Below are positions 7,591-16,046 of a DNA stretch of 26,339 nucleotides, piece after piece; within the stretch, counting starts at the first letter, position 1, and each line of letters opens with the position of its first letter. The position numbers and the translations under genes were made by a program. Source of the DNA: Bacillota bacterium (GTDB lineage Bacteria; Bacillota; Negativicutes; Sporomusales; Sporomusaceae). Location of the stretch: positions 1-26,339 of the forward strand of contig JAEWGR010000040.1 in assembly GCA_023388195.1 (NCBI GenBank), given 5' to 3'. A model generated the notes under the pieces. The model did no database searches, was not told the DNA's origin, and saw only the letters and a program-made list of their open reading frames with translations.

Positions 7591-7655
7591 TAGGCACAGG
7601 TATTAAAGTCCTCAGCTCCCGGCAGAAAAATAAACAGCGAATACCTGGATGTAAT

Positions 7656-7689
7656 AAGGACCCGCAGATGTTTATCCCTGCGGGTCCTT
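7656..7689 (-). terminator. Terminator after the binding-protein gene
   Basis: A 12-bp perfect stem, AAGGACCCGCAG with CTGCGGGTCCTT, around a 10-base loop, 5 bases past the stop codon region. Confidence 0.7.
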
Positions 7690-7693
7690 TACT

Positions 7694-8860
7694 CTATGGC
7701 CTTATAGTTTCTTTATAAACCTGCTTGCCGTCTTTCATTTCAATAATAACAACGCCCCTGACCGCATCATGGGTAGCGCTTAGATTCATGTCGCCGCTTA
7801 CACTTTTAAAGTTCTTGGTCGCAGCCAGAGCCTCACTGATCTTAGCGGCGTCTGTACTATTGGCCCGTTTAATGCCATCAATCAATAAATAAACGGCATC
7901 ATAGCCCATAGCAGCCATGGAGTCAGGCATTTGACCATATTCTTGCTTGTACGCCTCAACAAAGGCATTAGAAGCAGGATTTTTATCTTCTACTGAATAA
8001 AAATTGGTGAAATACGTATTATTTAAGGCACTGGCGCCACCAATCTCAACCAGGCGGGGCGAATCCCAGGCATCGCCGCCAAGAACAGGTATCGTAATGC
8101 CTAATTCCCTGGCTTGCTTTACAATCTTGCCCACATCTTCATAATATCCGGGAATATATAATAAATCCGGGTTTTGCGCCTTAATCTTGGTCAGTACTGA
8201 TTTAAAGTCCTGATCTTTTTGCAGGTACGCCTCTTCAGCAACAATCTGGCCGCTTCCTTGCACAAAAGCGGCTTTAAATACACGGGCCAGGCCTTTACTG
8301 TAATCACTTGAATTATCAATCATAATAGCAGCATTTTTCGCTTTGAAATTATGTAACGCGAAATTAGCACCCACAGTACCTTGGAAAGAGTCAATGAAAC
8401 AGGCACGGAATGTGTAATTTTTTACTTTTCCGGTTTTTTCATCAACAGTAACCTTAGGGTTAACGGTAGCCGCGGCTACAAAAGGGATCTTATTGTCTTC
8501 CGAAACGGTCGAGCCGGCAATACCACAGGAACTGACAGTAAACCCGGTCACGGCAATTACCCTGTCCTGAGTAATCACTTTCGTCATCGCATTAGCTGAC
8601 TCAGAAGGTTCCCCTTTATTATCGGCAGTAATAATCTGAATCTGTTTTCCCAGCACCCCGCCGTTGGCATTTATCTCTTTAAAAGCAAGTTTGGCGCCAC
8701 TGGCAGCCGAGGTGCCATAGGTTGCGGTGTTACCTGTAAGCTCATATATCATACCGATTTTAATATCCTTGCTGGCATTATCTCCACACCCTGAAATTAA
8801 ACCGGCAATACAAATCAATACCAGGACCAGGTAACTTACTTTGGGCAATCTTCTCGTCAT
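7694..8860 (-). CDS. Branched-chain-amino-acid-type ABC substrate-binding lipoprotein
   Basis: A 388-residue LivJ/LivK-like binding protein (type I periplasmic fold). The N-terminus is a lipoprotein signal peptide with R3-R4, a hydrophobic core, and lipobox LISGC, giving lipidation at C25. The mature part starts with IKIGMIYELTGNTATYG, and KLAFKEINANGGVLGKQIQ follows; these are standard for the family. It would capture a branched-chain amino acid or similar small amide outside the inner membrane. The ATG at 8860 has a GGGGG six bases upstream; an ATG at 8866 is possible. No permease or ATPase genes adjoin it, and it is flanked by terminators, so it stands alone. Confidence 0.9.
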   Translation of the reverse strand: MTRRLPKVSYLVLVLICIAGLISGCGDNASKDIKIGMIYELTGNTATYGTSAASGAKLAFKEINANGGVLGKQIQIITADNKGEPSESANAMTKVITQDRVIAVTGFTVSSCGIAGSTVSEDNKIPFVAAATVNPKVTVDEKTGKVKNYTFRACFIDSFQGTVGANFALHNFKAKNAAIMIDNSSDYSKGLARVFKAAFVQGSGQIVAEEAYLQKDQDFKSVLTKIKAQNPDLLYIPGYYEDVGKIVKQARELGITIPVLGGDAWDSPRLVEIGGASALNNTYFTNFYSVEDKNPASNAFVEAYKQEYGQMPDSMAAMGYDAVYLLIDGIKRANSTDAAKISEALAATKNFKSVSGDMNLSATHDAVRGVVIIEMKDGKQVYKETIRP

Positions 8861-9052
8861 AGTCATCCCCCATATAAAAAAATCAGAAAAGAAATCTAAA
8901 TTCAGCCTTGCAACGAAATTACCCACACCTCCCCTTATCGATATCAGCCGGCTAAGGTCAACCTGCTTATTGGCATAAATTTTATTATAATTCAGTACTA
9001 TTGGCAAGGACTTTTTATTATATTGTGTTTTCAAAAAACTATATATAAAAAC

Positions 9053-9087
9053 AAAAGTGCCTGCACACTAACCTTGCCGGCACTTTT
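9053..9087 (-). terminator. Terminator after the siroheme-protein gene
   Basis: The stem AAAAGTGCC/GGCACTTTT has a 17-base loop. On the minus strand it is followed by GTTTTTATATA. It lies about 45 bases past the stop codon. Confidence 0.65.
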
Positions 9088-9132
9088 TGGCCTATGCAAT
9101 TATGCAGGCGAAACCCTTGTAAATTGCGGGAT

Positions 9133-9816
9133 TCAGTCTGATAGATCCTGTTTGATCCTTTCAAAGCCCAACCGGTCGATCATATTTCCCAAACGCTCAT
9201 AACTTTTCGCATGCTCCTGGTAGTAGCTAACAATCTTATCTACCAAGGGAAGCACATCCTCTTGCGGCACATTCTCCGCCAGAATATTGGCAAGTCGCGG
9301 CTTAATGCCTGCATTGCCACCAATCATAACGGTATAGCCTTTGGGTGTGCCCATGATCCCTAAATCCCGTACTGCCGGTTCACTGCAGGAATTTGCACAG
9401 CCGGCAACACTCATTTTAAATTTGGAAGGCAAATCCTTACCATGATATTTTTTGTCCAGTTCCAGCCCCAAGGTCACTGCATCTTGCTGCGCCCGTTTAC
9501 AAAAATGCGTTGCCGGGCATATTTTTATACTGCGCACACATAACCCGATAGCATGCCCCTTGTCCATGCCCAGTTCTTCCCATACCTGATCAATATGTTC
9601 TTCCTCAATTCCCACTATCGCAATCCGTTGGGCACTTGTCAGCTTTAGTGCCTGGGCACCAAACTTTTCAGCAATGTCAACAATCTTCCGCAGCATACCG
9701 AAATCCAAAATAATACCGCCCGGTATATGTGGCGCTATGGCATAGGTTTTTTTATCCCGCTGTAATACAGCCCCTTTTTCCAGCATGTCCCGTTTTGTTT
9801 CCTGTCTTATTTCCAT
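9133..9816 (-). CDS. Small siroheme/[4Fe-4S] reductase-like protein (nitrite/sulfite reductase family)
   Basis: A 227-residue protein equivalent to one half of a nitrite/sulfite reductase. The siroheme-[4Fe-4S] ligand pattern is complete: C100-x5-C106 and C140-x3-C144 (CPATHFC and AGCANSC), with KLTSAQRI near residue 58 in the siroheme pocket. Length and motif match the low-molecular-weight sulfite reductase group of anaerobes. These bind a coupled siroheme-iron-sulfur centre, and their physiological substrate is unclear. The ATG follows GGGAGGCGG. No flavin or ferredoxin partner subunit is adjacent, and terminator hairpins flank it, so it is expressed alone. Confidence 0.88.
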   Translation of the reverse strand: MEIRQETKRDMLEKGAVLQRDKKTYAIAPHIPGGIILDFGMLRKIVDIAEKFGAQALKLTSAQRIAIVGIEEEHIDQVWEELGMDKGHAIGLCVRSIKICPATHFCKRAQQDAVTLGLELDKKYHGKDLPSKFKMSVAGCANSCSEPAVRDLGIMGTPKGYTVMIGGNAGIKPRLANILAENVPQEDVLPLVDKIVSYYQEHAKSYERLGNMIDRLGFERIKQDLSD

Positions 9817-9900
9817 GCTACCGCCTCCCTATTTGTGAGAATCTTACCTATCTGTCTGTCGTCCTTTAATATGATGCAAATTGGTATGAGTTATACTTAT

Positions 9901-9942
9901 AAAAGCCACAGGGATCTAGTACAATAGATCCCTGTGGCTTTT
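9901..9942 (-). terminator. Bidirectional-looking terminator
   Basis: A perfect 18-bp stem (AAAAGCCACAGGGATCTA with its complement) around a 6-base loop. Both arms end in A/T runs. It lies 49 bases past the stop of the FAH-family gene. Confidence 0.8.
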
Positions 9943-9991
9943 GCCTGCTTATATGGTTATATTTTATGTAGGGTTCACATTATTTTTCATA

Positions 9992-10855
9992 TTACTTTAA
10001 TGTGTTTTGCAACGTACCGATGTTCTCAATAGTAACGGCAACTGTATCGCCGGCAGCAAGCCATTGCTGCTGTGCTTGCGGATACCCCAGGATCACCCCG
10101 CCCGGAGTGCCGGAAAAAATAATATCGCCCGGCTTTAGGGTCATATAGGTCGAGCAATAGCTGACAATTGCCGCACAGTTAAAAACCATATCCCGCGTAT
10201 TGCCAGCCTGGCGAATAACACCGTTTACGCTGCAGGAGATAGCAAGATTATGCGGGTCTATTTCATCAGCAGTCACCAGCCAGGGACCAATCGGCGCGAA
10301 CTGATCACAGGTCTTGCCCAGCAGCCACTGGCCTGTCCGAAACTGGAGATCTCTGGCACTTAAATCATTGCCTGCGGTATAGCCAAAAACATAGGAGAGG
10401 GCTTTCTCCGGTAAAACATGGGCTGCCTCCTTACCAATAACGATAACTAACTCAGCCTCATAATCAAATTGTACCGCCTGCGACGGCAATGCAATATCCT
10501 GGTTATGGGCAGCGAGTGCATTATTAAATTTGCTAAACAGGATTGGCACCGCCGGTACCTCAATATCACATTCGTCCTGATGACTAACGTAATTTAAACC
10601 AACGCAAATAATTTTTTCGGGAGTAAGGACACAGGGCGCAAAGTGTAACTCAGCCTCAGACAGAAAATCACCTTCTCTTGCCGCCAATTCCGCCAGCTGC
10701 GGCCAGGCTGTTTCACCGGCAGCTATAACCTGATCGATCGTCACTGGCACCTGGACGCCGTACCGTGCAGCCCTTTCTTTTACATCAACAATACCACGCT
10801 CACTTTGGATGCCCAGGCGAATCTCTTGGCCAATCCTGAAATTAACAAATCTCAT
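9992..10855 (-). CDS. Fumarylacetoacetate hydrolase (FAH) family enzyme
   Basis: A 287-residue metal-dependent enzyme of the FAH superfamily, which cleaves or decarboxylates/isomerises 2-oxo acid chains in aromatic and related catabolism. Seen in the sequence: CVGLNYVSHQDE (residues 84-95), metal ligands E133, E135 (DYEAELV) and D164 (GNDLSARD), and GTPGGV near the C-terminus. The N-terminal ~70 residues form the usual small domain. The ATG follows AAGGAG. It begins 29 bases after the LysE-type exporter on the same strand, so the two are probably one operon. The true substrate cannot be read from sequence, since this family includes hydrolases, acylpyruvases and oxaloacetate decarboxylases. 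Confidence 0.9.
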   Translation of the reverse strand: MRFVNFRIGQEIRLGIQSERGIVDVKERAARYGVQVPVTIDQVIAAGETAWPQLAELAAREGDFLSEAELHFAPCVLTPEKIICVGLNYVSHQDECDIEVPAVPILFSKFNNALAAHNQDIALPSQAVQFDYEAELVIVIGKEAAHVLPEKALSYVFGYTAGNDLSARDLQFRTGQWLLGKTCDQFAPIGPWLVTADEIDPHNLAISCSVNGVIRQAGNTRDMVFNCAAIVSYCSTYMTLKPGDIIFSGTPGGVILGYPQAQQQWLAAGDTVAVTIENIGTLQNTLK

Positions 10856-10884
10856 ACCGTTCTCATCTCCTTATACTTTCATCA

Positions 10885-11514
10885 CTAACGCTGAGCTGTC
10901 AGTAATTTTACCCCTAAAAGCAAATAGATGCCACCGCAGATTTTGTTAAGCCAATTGGCCACACCATTATTCTGGCGGAGAACAGCCGTGGCACGGGCAG
11001 CGCAAAACGCCAGCAGTAAACACCATAAGGTACCGGTAACTAAAAAGGTTATCCCTAAAAAGACAAACGGCACAATTCCGTAACTATTTTGCGGATCAAT
11101 AAACTGAGGTAAAAAAGAAATGAAAAAAAGCGCTACCTTCGGATTAAGCACGTTGGTTAATAGCCCCTGCCAGTAGATATCCCGGCAGGTCATATCATTT
11201 TCCTGCAGGCTTAGCAGAGGATTATGTTTAGCCCGCAACATAGTGATACCCAGCCAGCCAAGATAGAGTGCCCCAGCTGTTTTGACAACCGTGAAGGCCA
11301 GCTCCGATTGGGCCAAAACAACGGATAATCCCAGTGCGGCCAGCACGGTATGGACAGCGCAGCCGGAACTAATGCCCAGGACAGAATACATGCCAGCCCG
11401 TCGGCCCTGGGATATGCTGCGACTTAAAATATACATCGTATCCGAACCGGGAGTAATATTGAGGATAATGCCGGTTATAAGAAACATTTCATAGTGAACA
11501 ATACCAAACACCAC
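10885..11514 (-). CDS. LysE/RhtB-family amino-acid exporter
   Basis: A 209-residue inner-membrane protein with about six hydrophobic helices. The family signature NITPGSDTMYILSRSISQGRRAG sits after the first helix, and LLTNVLNPKVALFFISFLPQF is the second conserved block. Such proteins export amino acids such as homoserine, threonine or lysine. The GTG start at 11514 is preceded by AAAGGGGAATCAT. It is first in a probable two-gene unit with the FAH-family enzyme, which could mean the exported compound relates to that enzyme's substrate or product. That link is inference. Confidence 0.9.
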   Translation of the reverse strand: MVFGIVHYEMFLITGIILNITPGSDTMYILSRSISQGRRAGMYSVLGISSGCAVHTVLAALGLSVVLAQSELAFTVVKTAGALYLGWLGITMLRAKHNPLLSLQENDMTCRDIYWQGLLTNVLNPKVALFFISFLPQFIDPQNSYGIVPFVFLGITFLVTGTLWCLLLAFCAARATAVLRQNNGVANWLNKICGGIYLLLGVKLLTAQR

Positions 11515-11562
11515 ATGATTCCCCTTTCACACCGTAACTGCCCAATACATGTTACTAGCTTT

Positions 11563-11592
11563 ATTTTATGCCTGATGAGCCGTGATAGGCAA
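11563..11592 (-). promoter_or_regulatory. Candidate promoter of the LysE-FAH unit
   Basis: On the minus strand, TTGCCT (-35) and TAAAAT (-10) are separated by 18 bases, 48 bases upstream of the GTG start. Confidence 0.5.
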
Positions 11593-11721
11593 TAGCCAAA
11601 AATCTAATCTGCTCACTGTTTTTATTAACAGCAAAATTTTATAGCAAGTCAATATTAAGCAGGAATTATTTGCATGTTATTAGAAATCTATTATGAAAGA
11701 TCCACTGGAGGGGGCCCGATT

Positions 11722-12693
11722 ATGAATGATCATTTTAGAGCCTTAATAAGTACTGTACTGGATTATCTGGATGAGGGAGTCTGTTTCACTGATGTAAACA
11801 AGCATATTATCTATTGGAATGCAGGTGCGCAACAGATTGCCGGTTATCAAGCAGAGGAAACGCTCATGAAACCCTGTTGCCAGATTATGGCGCACCGGGA
11901 TACAAACGGTGAAAAACTCTGCGACAAAAGGTGTCTGCTCAGTCAGGCGCCGCTGCCGGAAGGCCAGTTTCAGGAAAAAGAAGTTTTTATTACCCATAAA
12001 GAAGGGCATTCCCTGGCGGCCACAGTGCGGATCTTTCCTGTCTATAATAAAGACAGCACATTATCAGGATTTATCGAATTGTTTTCCCATAAATCACACC
12101 CCCGCTTTGGGCCTGATAAGGTAAAAGCACTAACCAAGGCTGCCTATGTTGATTCTCTTTCTGAATTATTCAGTAAGCAATATATTGAAAACCGGCTCCA
12201 GATCATGCTTGACGAAATCCCCGGCAAGCGGGAGTCCTTTGGTATTATATATATAAATATTACCGGCTTCCGGGCTATTAATGAGCAATACGGGGTATCA
12301 ATGGCCGACAAGATCTTAAAAATTGTTGCCACGACTTTGTCTGCCGGCATCAGCTACCCCAATATTATCGGCCGGTGGCACGGGGCAAGCTTTATTGCTA
12401 TTGTGGACACTTCCAAACGAAGCCTGCTGTTAATGCTTGCCGACAAGCTTAAACTGTCAGTCTCGGAATCACCGATCTCCCTCAACGGCGAAACAATCCG
12501 GATTTCGGTCACTGTTGGTTGTGCGGTTTCGCAAAATTACGATTCAATGGACTATCTTATTGAACGGGCAACCAAAGCCGCTCTTGAGGATAGAGGCAAT
12601 GCCGCAGCCACCATTATTCAGACGGCTAATCCAGCGCTCCCGCCTGAAAAGCAACGCAACAAATCAGGCTTCCATTCCAAATCCCAGAGCTGA
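11722..12693 (+). CDS. PAS domain protein with degenerate GGDEF domain
   Basis: A 323-residue cytosolic protein. Residues about 5-120 are a PAS sensor (VCFTDVNKHIIYWNAGAQQIAGY). It contains the cysteine pattern PCCQIM...LCDKRC (C52, C53, C67, C71) often seen in PAS domains of this group. Residues about 140-300 are a GGDEF-type domain beginning DSLSELFSKQYIENRL. The catalytic loop reads RWHGASF (H220-F224) instead of GGDEF, so diguanylate cyclase activity is not expected. It may bind GTP or act as a signalling scaffold. The ATG at 11722 follows GGAGGGGGCC; an earlier in-frame ATG at 11674 has no such site. A strong terminator follows. Confidence 0.85.
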   Translation: MNDHFRALISTVLDYLDEGVCFTDVNKHIIYWNAGAQQIAGYQAEETLMKPCCQIMAHRDTNGEKLCDKRCLLSQAPLPEGQFQEKEVFITHKEGHSLAATVRIFPVYNKDSTLSGFIELFSHKSHPRFGPDKVKALTKAAYVDSLSELFSKQYIENRLQIMLDEIPGKRESFGIIYINITGFRAINEQYGVSMADKILKIVATTLSAGISYPNIIGRWHGASFIAIVDTSKRSLLLMLADKLKLSVSESPISLNGETIRISVTVGCAVSQNYDSMDYLIERATKAALEDRGNAAATIIQTANPALPPEKQRNKSGFHSKSQS

Positions 12694-12710
12694 TATTAAA
12701 GATTGATCAG

Positions 12711-12734
12711 GGCTGCCGCCGGCAGCCTTTTTTT
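12711..12734 (+). terminator. Rho-independent terminator of the PAS-GGDEF gene
   Basis: GGCTGCC, a 3-base loop, GGCAGCC, then seven T residues. It lies 18 bases past the stop codon. Confidence 0.92.
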
Positions 12735-12758
12735 CATCCCGCTGACAGAATAAATGCG

Positions 12759-13970
12759 TTACACGGTTTTATAAATAGCAAGCGGCCAAAAGATCCATTT
12801 TACCGCCAAAAGCAGCAAACTGCCGGCAATTGCCCAGTAGATTGCATACGGTCCCCAGATTTCGTTCAGTGTATAACCAATAACCGGACCTAACGCAGCC
12901 CCAATATCAATGGCAAAGGCATAGGCTGTCATAAAAGCCTTTTGCGGTGAACAGCAGGCAACATCACAGGCAACCGCATCAATTACGGTCGTTAAAATTG
13001 TGGCGGTCAACAGAATGGCTATAATAAGCAGAAACCATAGGGCGACCGGAAGTTGTACCGGGATTAGTAAAAACAAGGTGGCAGCCAAGGTTAAGGTGAC
13101 CGCCAATATGGCCCGGCGGCCAAACCGGCCATCAGAAATCTTGCCAAACCAGGGAGCCAGCCACGGCTCCCAACCCCAGCGTAAGGCCTGCAGAAAACCA
13201 GCAATCGAAGCAGCCCCCCACGTGATGCCGAAGATCAGGTTAGTTGCCGAATAATGCAGCTGAACTAAATAACTGAGGGTTGCCACAAAAACCCCCTGAT
13301 ACACCGCCGCAATAATTAAGCCTGTCGTCAATGTCCAAAGTACATTGAGGGTAAACAGTTCCTGAACAGCTACCGGTTTGCTCCTGTCATCGACATGCCG
13401 GGTTGAGCCGGAAAGGGACCGGACTGCGAACGGAATAGCAATAAAGGTGACTATCCCAAAGAAAATAGCGGTAGCGCTAAGCCCATATTGATCGGCCAGA
13501 ATCCCGCCCAGCAGCATGCCCCCCAGACTTCCCAGGCGGTACAGGCCATTATACAGCCCCATATAATAACCCCGGTTTGTATCGTCTGCAACCTCAAGAA
13601 TGGTAAAGTAGGCGCCTAAGCGTAAAAAGGACCAGGCAAGTCCCCATATACAGCGCAGCGCTATCCATATCCAGAAACCTTTAAAAATGGCATAAGACAA
13701 GGTTGTACAGGCAGCCAAAACAACAGCCAGCAAAATGCCGTTACGGCTGCTCATGCGGCCATACAGCCAGCCTACCAGCGGATTTAGCGGCAATCTTACA
13801 AGCCGGTTAACTGAGAGCAAAATGCCAACTTCCCATAAAGAATCGAGACCCACAGCCTGCCAGTGGATGGGTAGAACAATATACAGCATAGAATCGCCAA
13901 GCAGGCAGGCTGCCGTTAGCAACGATATAACAATGACTTTATTTTTGTTAGCGTCTCCCGGAAAAAACAA
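12759..13970 (-). CDS. Major facilitator superfamily (MFS) transporter
   Basis: A 403-residue inner-membrane protein with hydrophobic helices throughout, fitting the 12-helix MFS fold. The loop 2-3 region has PLVGWLYGRMSSR. The clearer second-half copy of MFS motif A is GKISDGRFGRR, in the loop 8-9 position. Helix 4-5 has RLGAYFTILEVADDTNRG. It is likely a proton-driven exporter of a small molecule, but the substrate is unknown. The start taken is TTG at 13970, with GGGGG eight bases upstream; no nearby ATG fits. It is divergent from the LysR gene at 14116, a common arrangement for a regulated efflux pump. Confidence 0.88.
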   Translation of the reverse strand: MFFPGDANKNKVIVISLLTAACLLGDSMLYIVLPIHWQAVGLDSLWEVGILLSVNRLVRLPLNPLVGWLYGRMSSRNGILLAVVLAACTTLSYAIFKGFWIWIALRCIWGLAWSFLRLGAYFTILEVADDTNRGYYMGLYNGLYRLGSLGGMLLGGILADQYGLSATAIFFGIVTFIAIPFAVRSLSGSTRHVDDRSKPVAVQELFTLNVLWTLTTGLIIAAVYQGVFVATLSYLVQLHYSATNLIFGITWGAASIAGFLQALRWGWEPWLAPWFGKISDGRFGRRAILAVTLTLAATLFLLIPVQLPVALWFLLIIAILLTATILTTVIDAVACDVACCSPQKAFMTAYAFAIDIGAALGPVIGYTLNEIWGPYAIYWAIAGSLLLLAVKWIFWPLAIYKTV

Positions 13971-14115
13971 TCCCCAGACCCCCTGAATTTCATTTGTATC
14001 TGTTACTTATTGATTAAATGCCGGCAACGTGTTAATTTTAGAATATATTAATAGACTTTGTAAAACGCAATATTTTAGCATTTAATATTAAATATTTTAA
14101 TATTCGGAGGAAAAA

Positions 14116-15012
14116 ATGGATGTATTGGGTGTTCGGACATTTTTGGCAATCATACAGACAGGTACCCTGAATAAAGCGGCCGAGTTACTCAATTTGTCAC
14201 AAGGAGCCATCAGCTACCGGTTGAAAATGCTAGAGCAAAACATCGGAGGCCGTTTAATAGAGCGCGGTAAGGGTATCCATAGAATACAATTAACCCCTCT
14301 GGGAGAAAACTTTATCAATCTTGCCGAACGCTGGAATCTGTTGCAACAAGATGTTCAGATTCTGCAAGCCCAAGGACTGCGCTCGACCCTTGCCATCAGC
14401 GTTGCAGACAGCCTCAACCTTTACGTTCTCCCGCCCTTATACCGTGCTTTGGGACAACATATCCCGGCCCTAAATCTAAAAATCCGTACCCAACATACCA
14501 ACGAGGCTTTTGCTAGTATTGAACGTAAAGAACTGGATATTGCTTTTGTTGTCCGGGAGATGCTGTCGCCGGGGGTTACTACCGAGCCTTTTTTTACCGA
14601 GGAAATGGGATTATTGCGCTTAGCTCACCCGGAGCGCCGGCCGCAGGCCATTGTAGATATACAGACACTGGAGCCGCAGTATGAGTTATATATGAATTGG
14701 AGCACAGGCTATCAATGCTGGCATGACCGCTGGTGGGACCCTGCTTATCCAGCCCGGGTTCAGATAGATACGGCAGGTCTTATCCCCATATTGATGCAAG
14801 ATGTACTGCAGTGGGCAATTGTGCCCTGGTCGGTGGGTGCTGCCCTCTGTAAATCGCACAAGCTCGTTATGCAACAATTATCCGAGCCGGCTCCACAGCG
14901 CATTTGCTATAAAGTAACGCCCAAACACCCCAGCCAAAGAACGCGGGAAAACATTAGCCTTGTTGAACAGTATCTCCGGCTGTGCGGCCTCATAGCTACG
15001 GTTTACAAATAA
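14116..15012 (+). CDS. LysR-family transcriptional regulator
   Basis: A 298-residue LysR-type protein. The N-terminal helix-turn-helix reads TGTLNKAAELLNLSQGAISY and is followed by LEQNIGGRLIER. The effector domain starts near residue 90 (LAISVADSLNLYVLPPLY). The ATG has an ideal GGAGG site with a 5-base A-rich spacer. It is divergent from the MFS transporter across 145 A/T-rich bases with short palindromic AATATT elements, so it probably regulates that transporter and itself. The effector has two tryptophan-rich stretches (YQCWHDRWWDP) unlike the other LysR here; its ligand is unknown. Confidence 0.93.
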   Translation: MDVLGVRTFLAIIQTGTLNKAAELLNLSQGAISYRLKMLEQNIGGRLIERGKGIHRIQLTPLGENFINLAERWNLLQQDVQILQAQGLRSTLAISVADSLNLYVLPPLYRALGQHIPALNLKIRTQHTNEAFASIERKELDIAFVVREMLSPGVTTEPFFTEEMGLLRLAHPERRPQAIVDIQTLEPQYELYMNWSTGYQCWHDRWWDPAYPARVQIDTAGLIPILMQDVLQWAIVPWSVGAALCKSHKLVMQQLSEPAPQRICYKVTPKHPSQRTRENISLVEQYLRLCGLIATVYK

Positions 15013-15083
15013 TCCACGTCTGTATTTCAGCCTTCCAGAGCACTTTCCTGGGGTACTCAGGGTGACACAATTGTGCTAATTAC

Positions 15084-15551
15084 TTATCTGCCAAGTTTGC
15101 CCGTCATATGGATAATTTCTATTTTATAGACACTAATTGCATGAATCGCCCTGTCAATATAGGCTTGTCCCTGTGCTTGATGAGCGCCGGCGTATTTCTC
15201 TATCAATAATGCAAGCGCCTTTCTTTTATCCTGATCATCCGTAACTGCCGATGCAATCCCATAGATTATCGCGCAGTCATACTCTGTATCAAATTTCTCC
15301 GGCAGTAATTTATAGTAGTTAACCACCGAAAAACTGACCTTATTATTGTTGCTAATGGCCTCAATTTTATGGCCGTCCCGGGCGGAGTGAAAATAAATCG
15401 TCTTGTCATCATAAACATAGTTTAACGGCACCGAATAGGGATAGCCTGTTTCACCGATGCAAGCCAGTGTACCATAGTCGGCTTCTTGTAAAATTTTGAG
15501 GGTATCCTCCTGAGGCATAAGCTTTTCTTTACGCCGCATCTCCCTGAACAT
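15084..15551 (-). CDS. Pyridoxamine-5'-phosphate-oxidase-like flavin protein (NimA-like)
   Basis: A 155-residue split-barrel FMN-binding protein. The MFREMRRKEKLM start is typical of the nitroimidazole-resistance (NimA)-like branch. GTLACIGETGYPYSVPLNYVYDD (residues about 27-49) and IYFHSARDGHKIEAI follow as the usual strands and loop. Such proteins bind flavin or heme and can reduce nitro compounds, but the natural role of most is unknown. Its length matches the family. The ATG is preceded by GGAAGGGGG. It is convergent with the LysR gene, with no clear terminator between. A hairpin lies directly upstream of its ribosome site. Confidence 0.88.
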   Translation of the reverse strand: MFREMRRKEKLMPQEDTLKILQEADYGTLACIGETGYPYSVPLNYVYDDKTIYFHSARDGHKIEAISNNNKVSFSVVNYYKLLPEKFDTEYDCAIIYGIASAVTDDQDKRKALALLIEKYAGAHQAQGQAYIDRAIHAISVYKIEIIHMTGKLGR

Positions 15552-15574
15552 GGCAGCAGCCCCCTTCCTTTTCC

Positions 15575-15608
15575 AACAGGCAGCCGTTCAAATCATCGGT
15601 TGCCTGTT
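15575..15608. other. Hairpin upstream of the NimA-like gene
   Basis: AACAGGCAGCCG pairs with CGGTTGCCTGTT (12 bp with one G-T) around a 10-base loop. It sits directly before the purine-rich ribosome site. On the plus strand it is followed by CCTTTT. It could be a leader structure or a plus-strand terminator. Confidence 0.4.
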
Positions 15609-15764
15609 CCTTTTGCTCACCGGAAATTAATAATACTGTACCTAACGGCAGCTTGTGTGGCCAAGAGCAATACCTCCATCCTCACTAAAACTACAACCTA
15701 TATATTCCATCAGAATGTAAAATCTCCTTGATCACAATAACTCCTATGTAAATGAATTGCAAAA

Positions 15765-15809
15765 AAAGCACTGGGTACCTATTGCCAGTCAATAGGTACC
15801 CAGTGCTTT
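15765..15809 (-). terminator. Strong terminator of the csoR unit
   Basis: A perfect 19-bp stem (AAAGCACTGGGTACCTATT with its complement) and a 7-base loop, followed on the minus strand by seven T residues. It lies about 33 bases past the small-peptide stop. Confidence 0.92.
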
Positions 15810-15841
15810 CTATCATGTCAGGTTCTATGGCAGCGGCCAGT

Positions 15842-16033
15842 CTATTTTTTACCTAAGCGGATGATAAAATCCCGAAGATTTGCAAACAGTTGAGCAAATG
15901 GCTTCCAAAACAAGGGTACCAAGGCAACTGCCAGAGGCACATAATTGATAACCGACCGGAAAACGGTCCCGGAATGAGCGAAAGAAACCGCTGGAATAAA
16001 CAATAAGGCTACCGCCAGTACTATCGCCTTCAT
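15842..16033 (-). CDS. Small exported or membrane protein downstream of csoR
   Basis: A 63-residue protein that I do not recognise. Residues 1-19 look like a Sec signal peptide (MKAIVLAVALLFIPAVSFA). The predicted cut after A19 would leave histidine as the new N-terminus (HSG). The rest holds one hydrophobic segment (about residues 28-50) and a basic end (RLGKK), with no cysteine. The ATG at 16033 follows GGAGGG. It begins 13 bases after the csoR stop and shares its terminator, so it is part of that operon. A role in metal handling at the envelope is suggested only by this linkage and by the N-terminal His. Confidence 0.75.
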   Translation of the reverse strand: MKAIVLAVALLFIPAVSFAHSGTVFRSVINYVPLAVALVPLFWKPFAQLFANLRDFIIRLGKK

Positions 16034-16046
16034 AAGCTTCCCTCCA

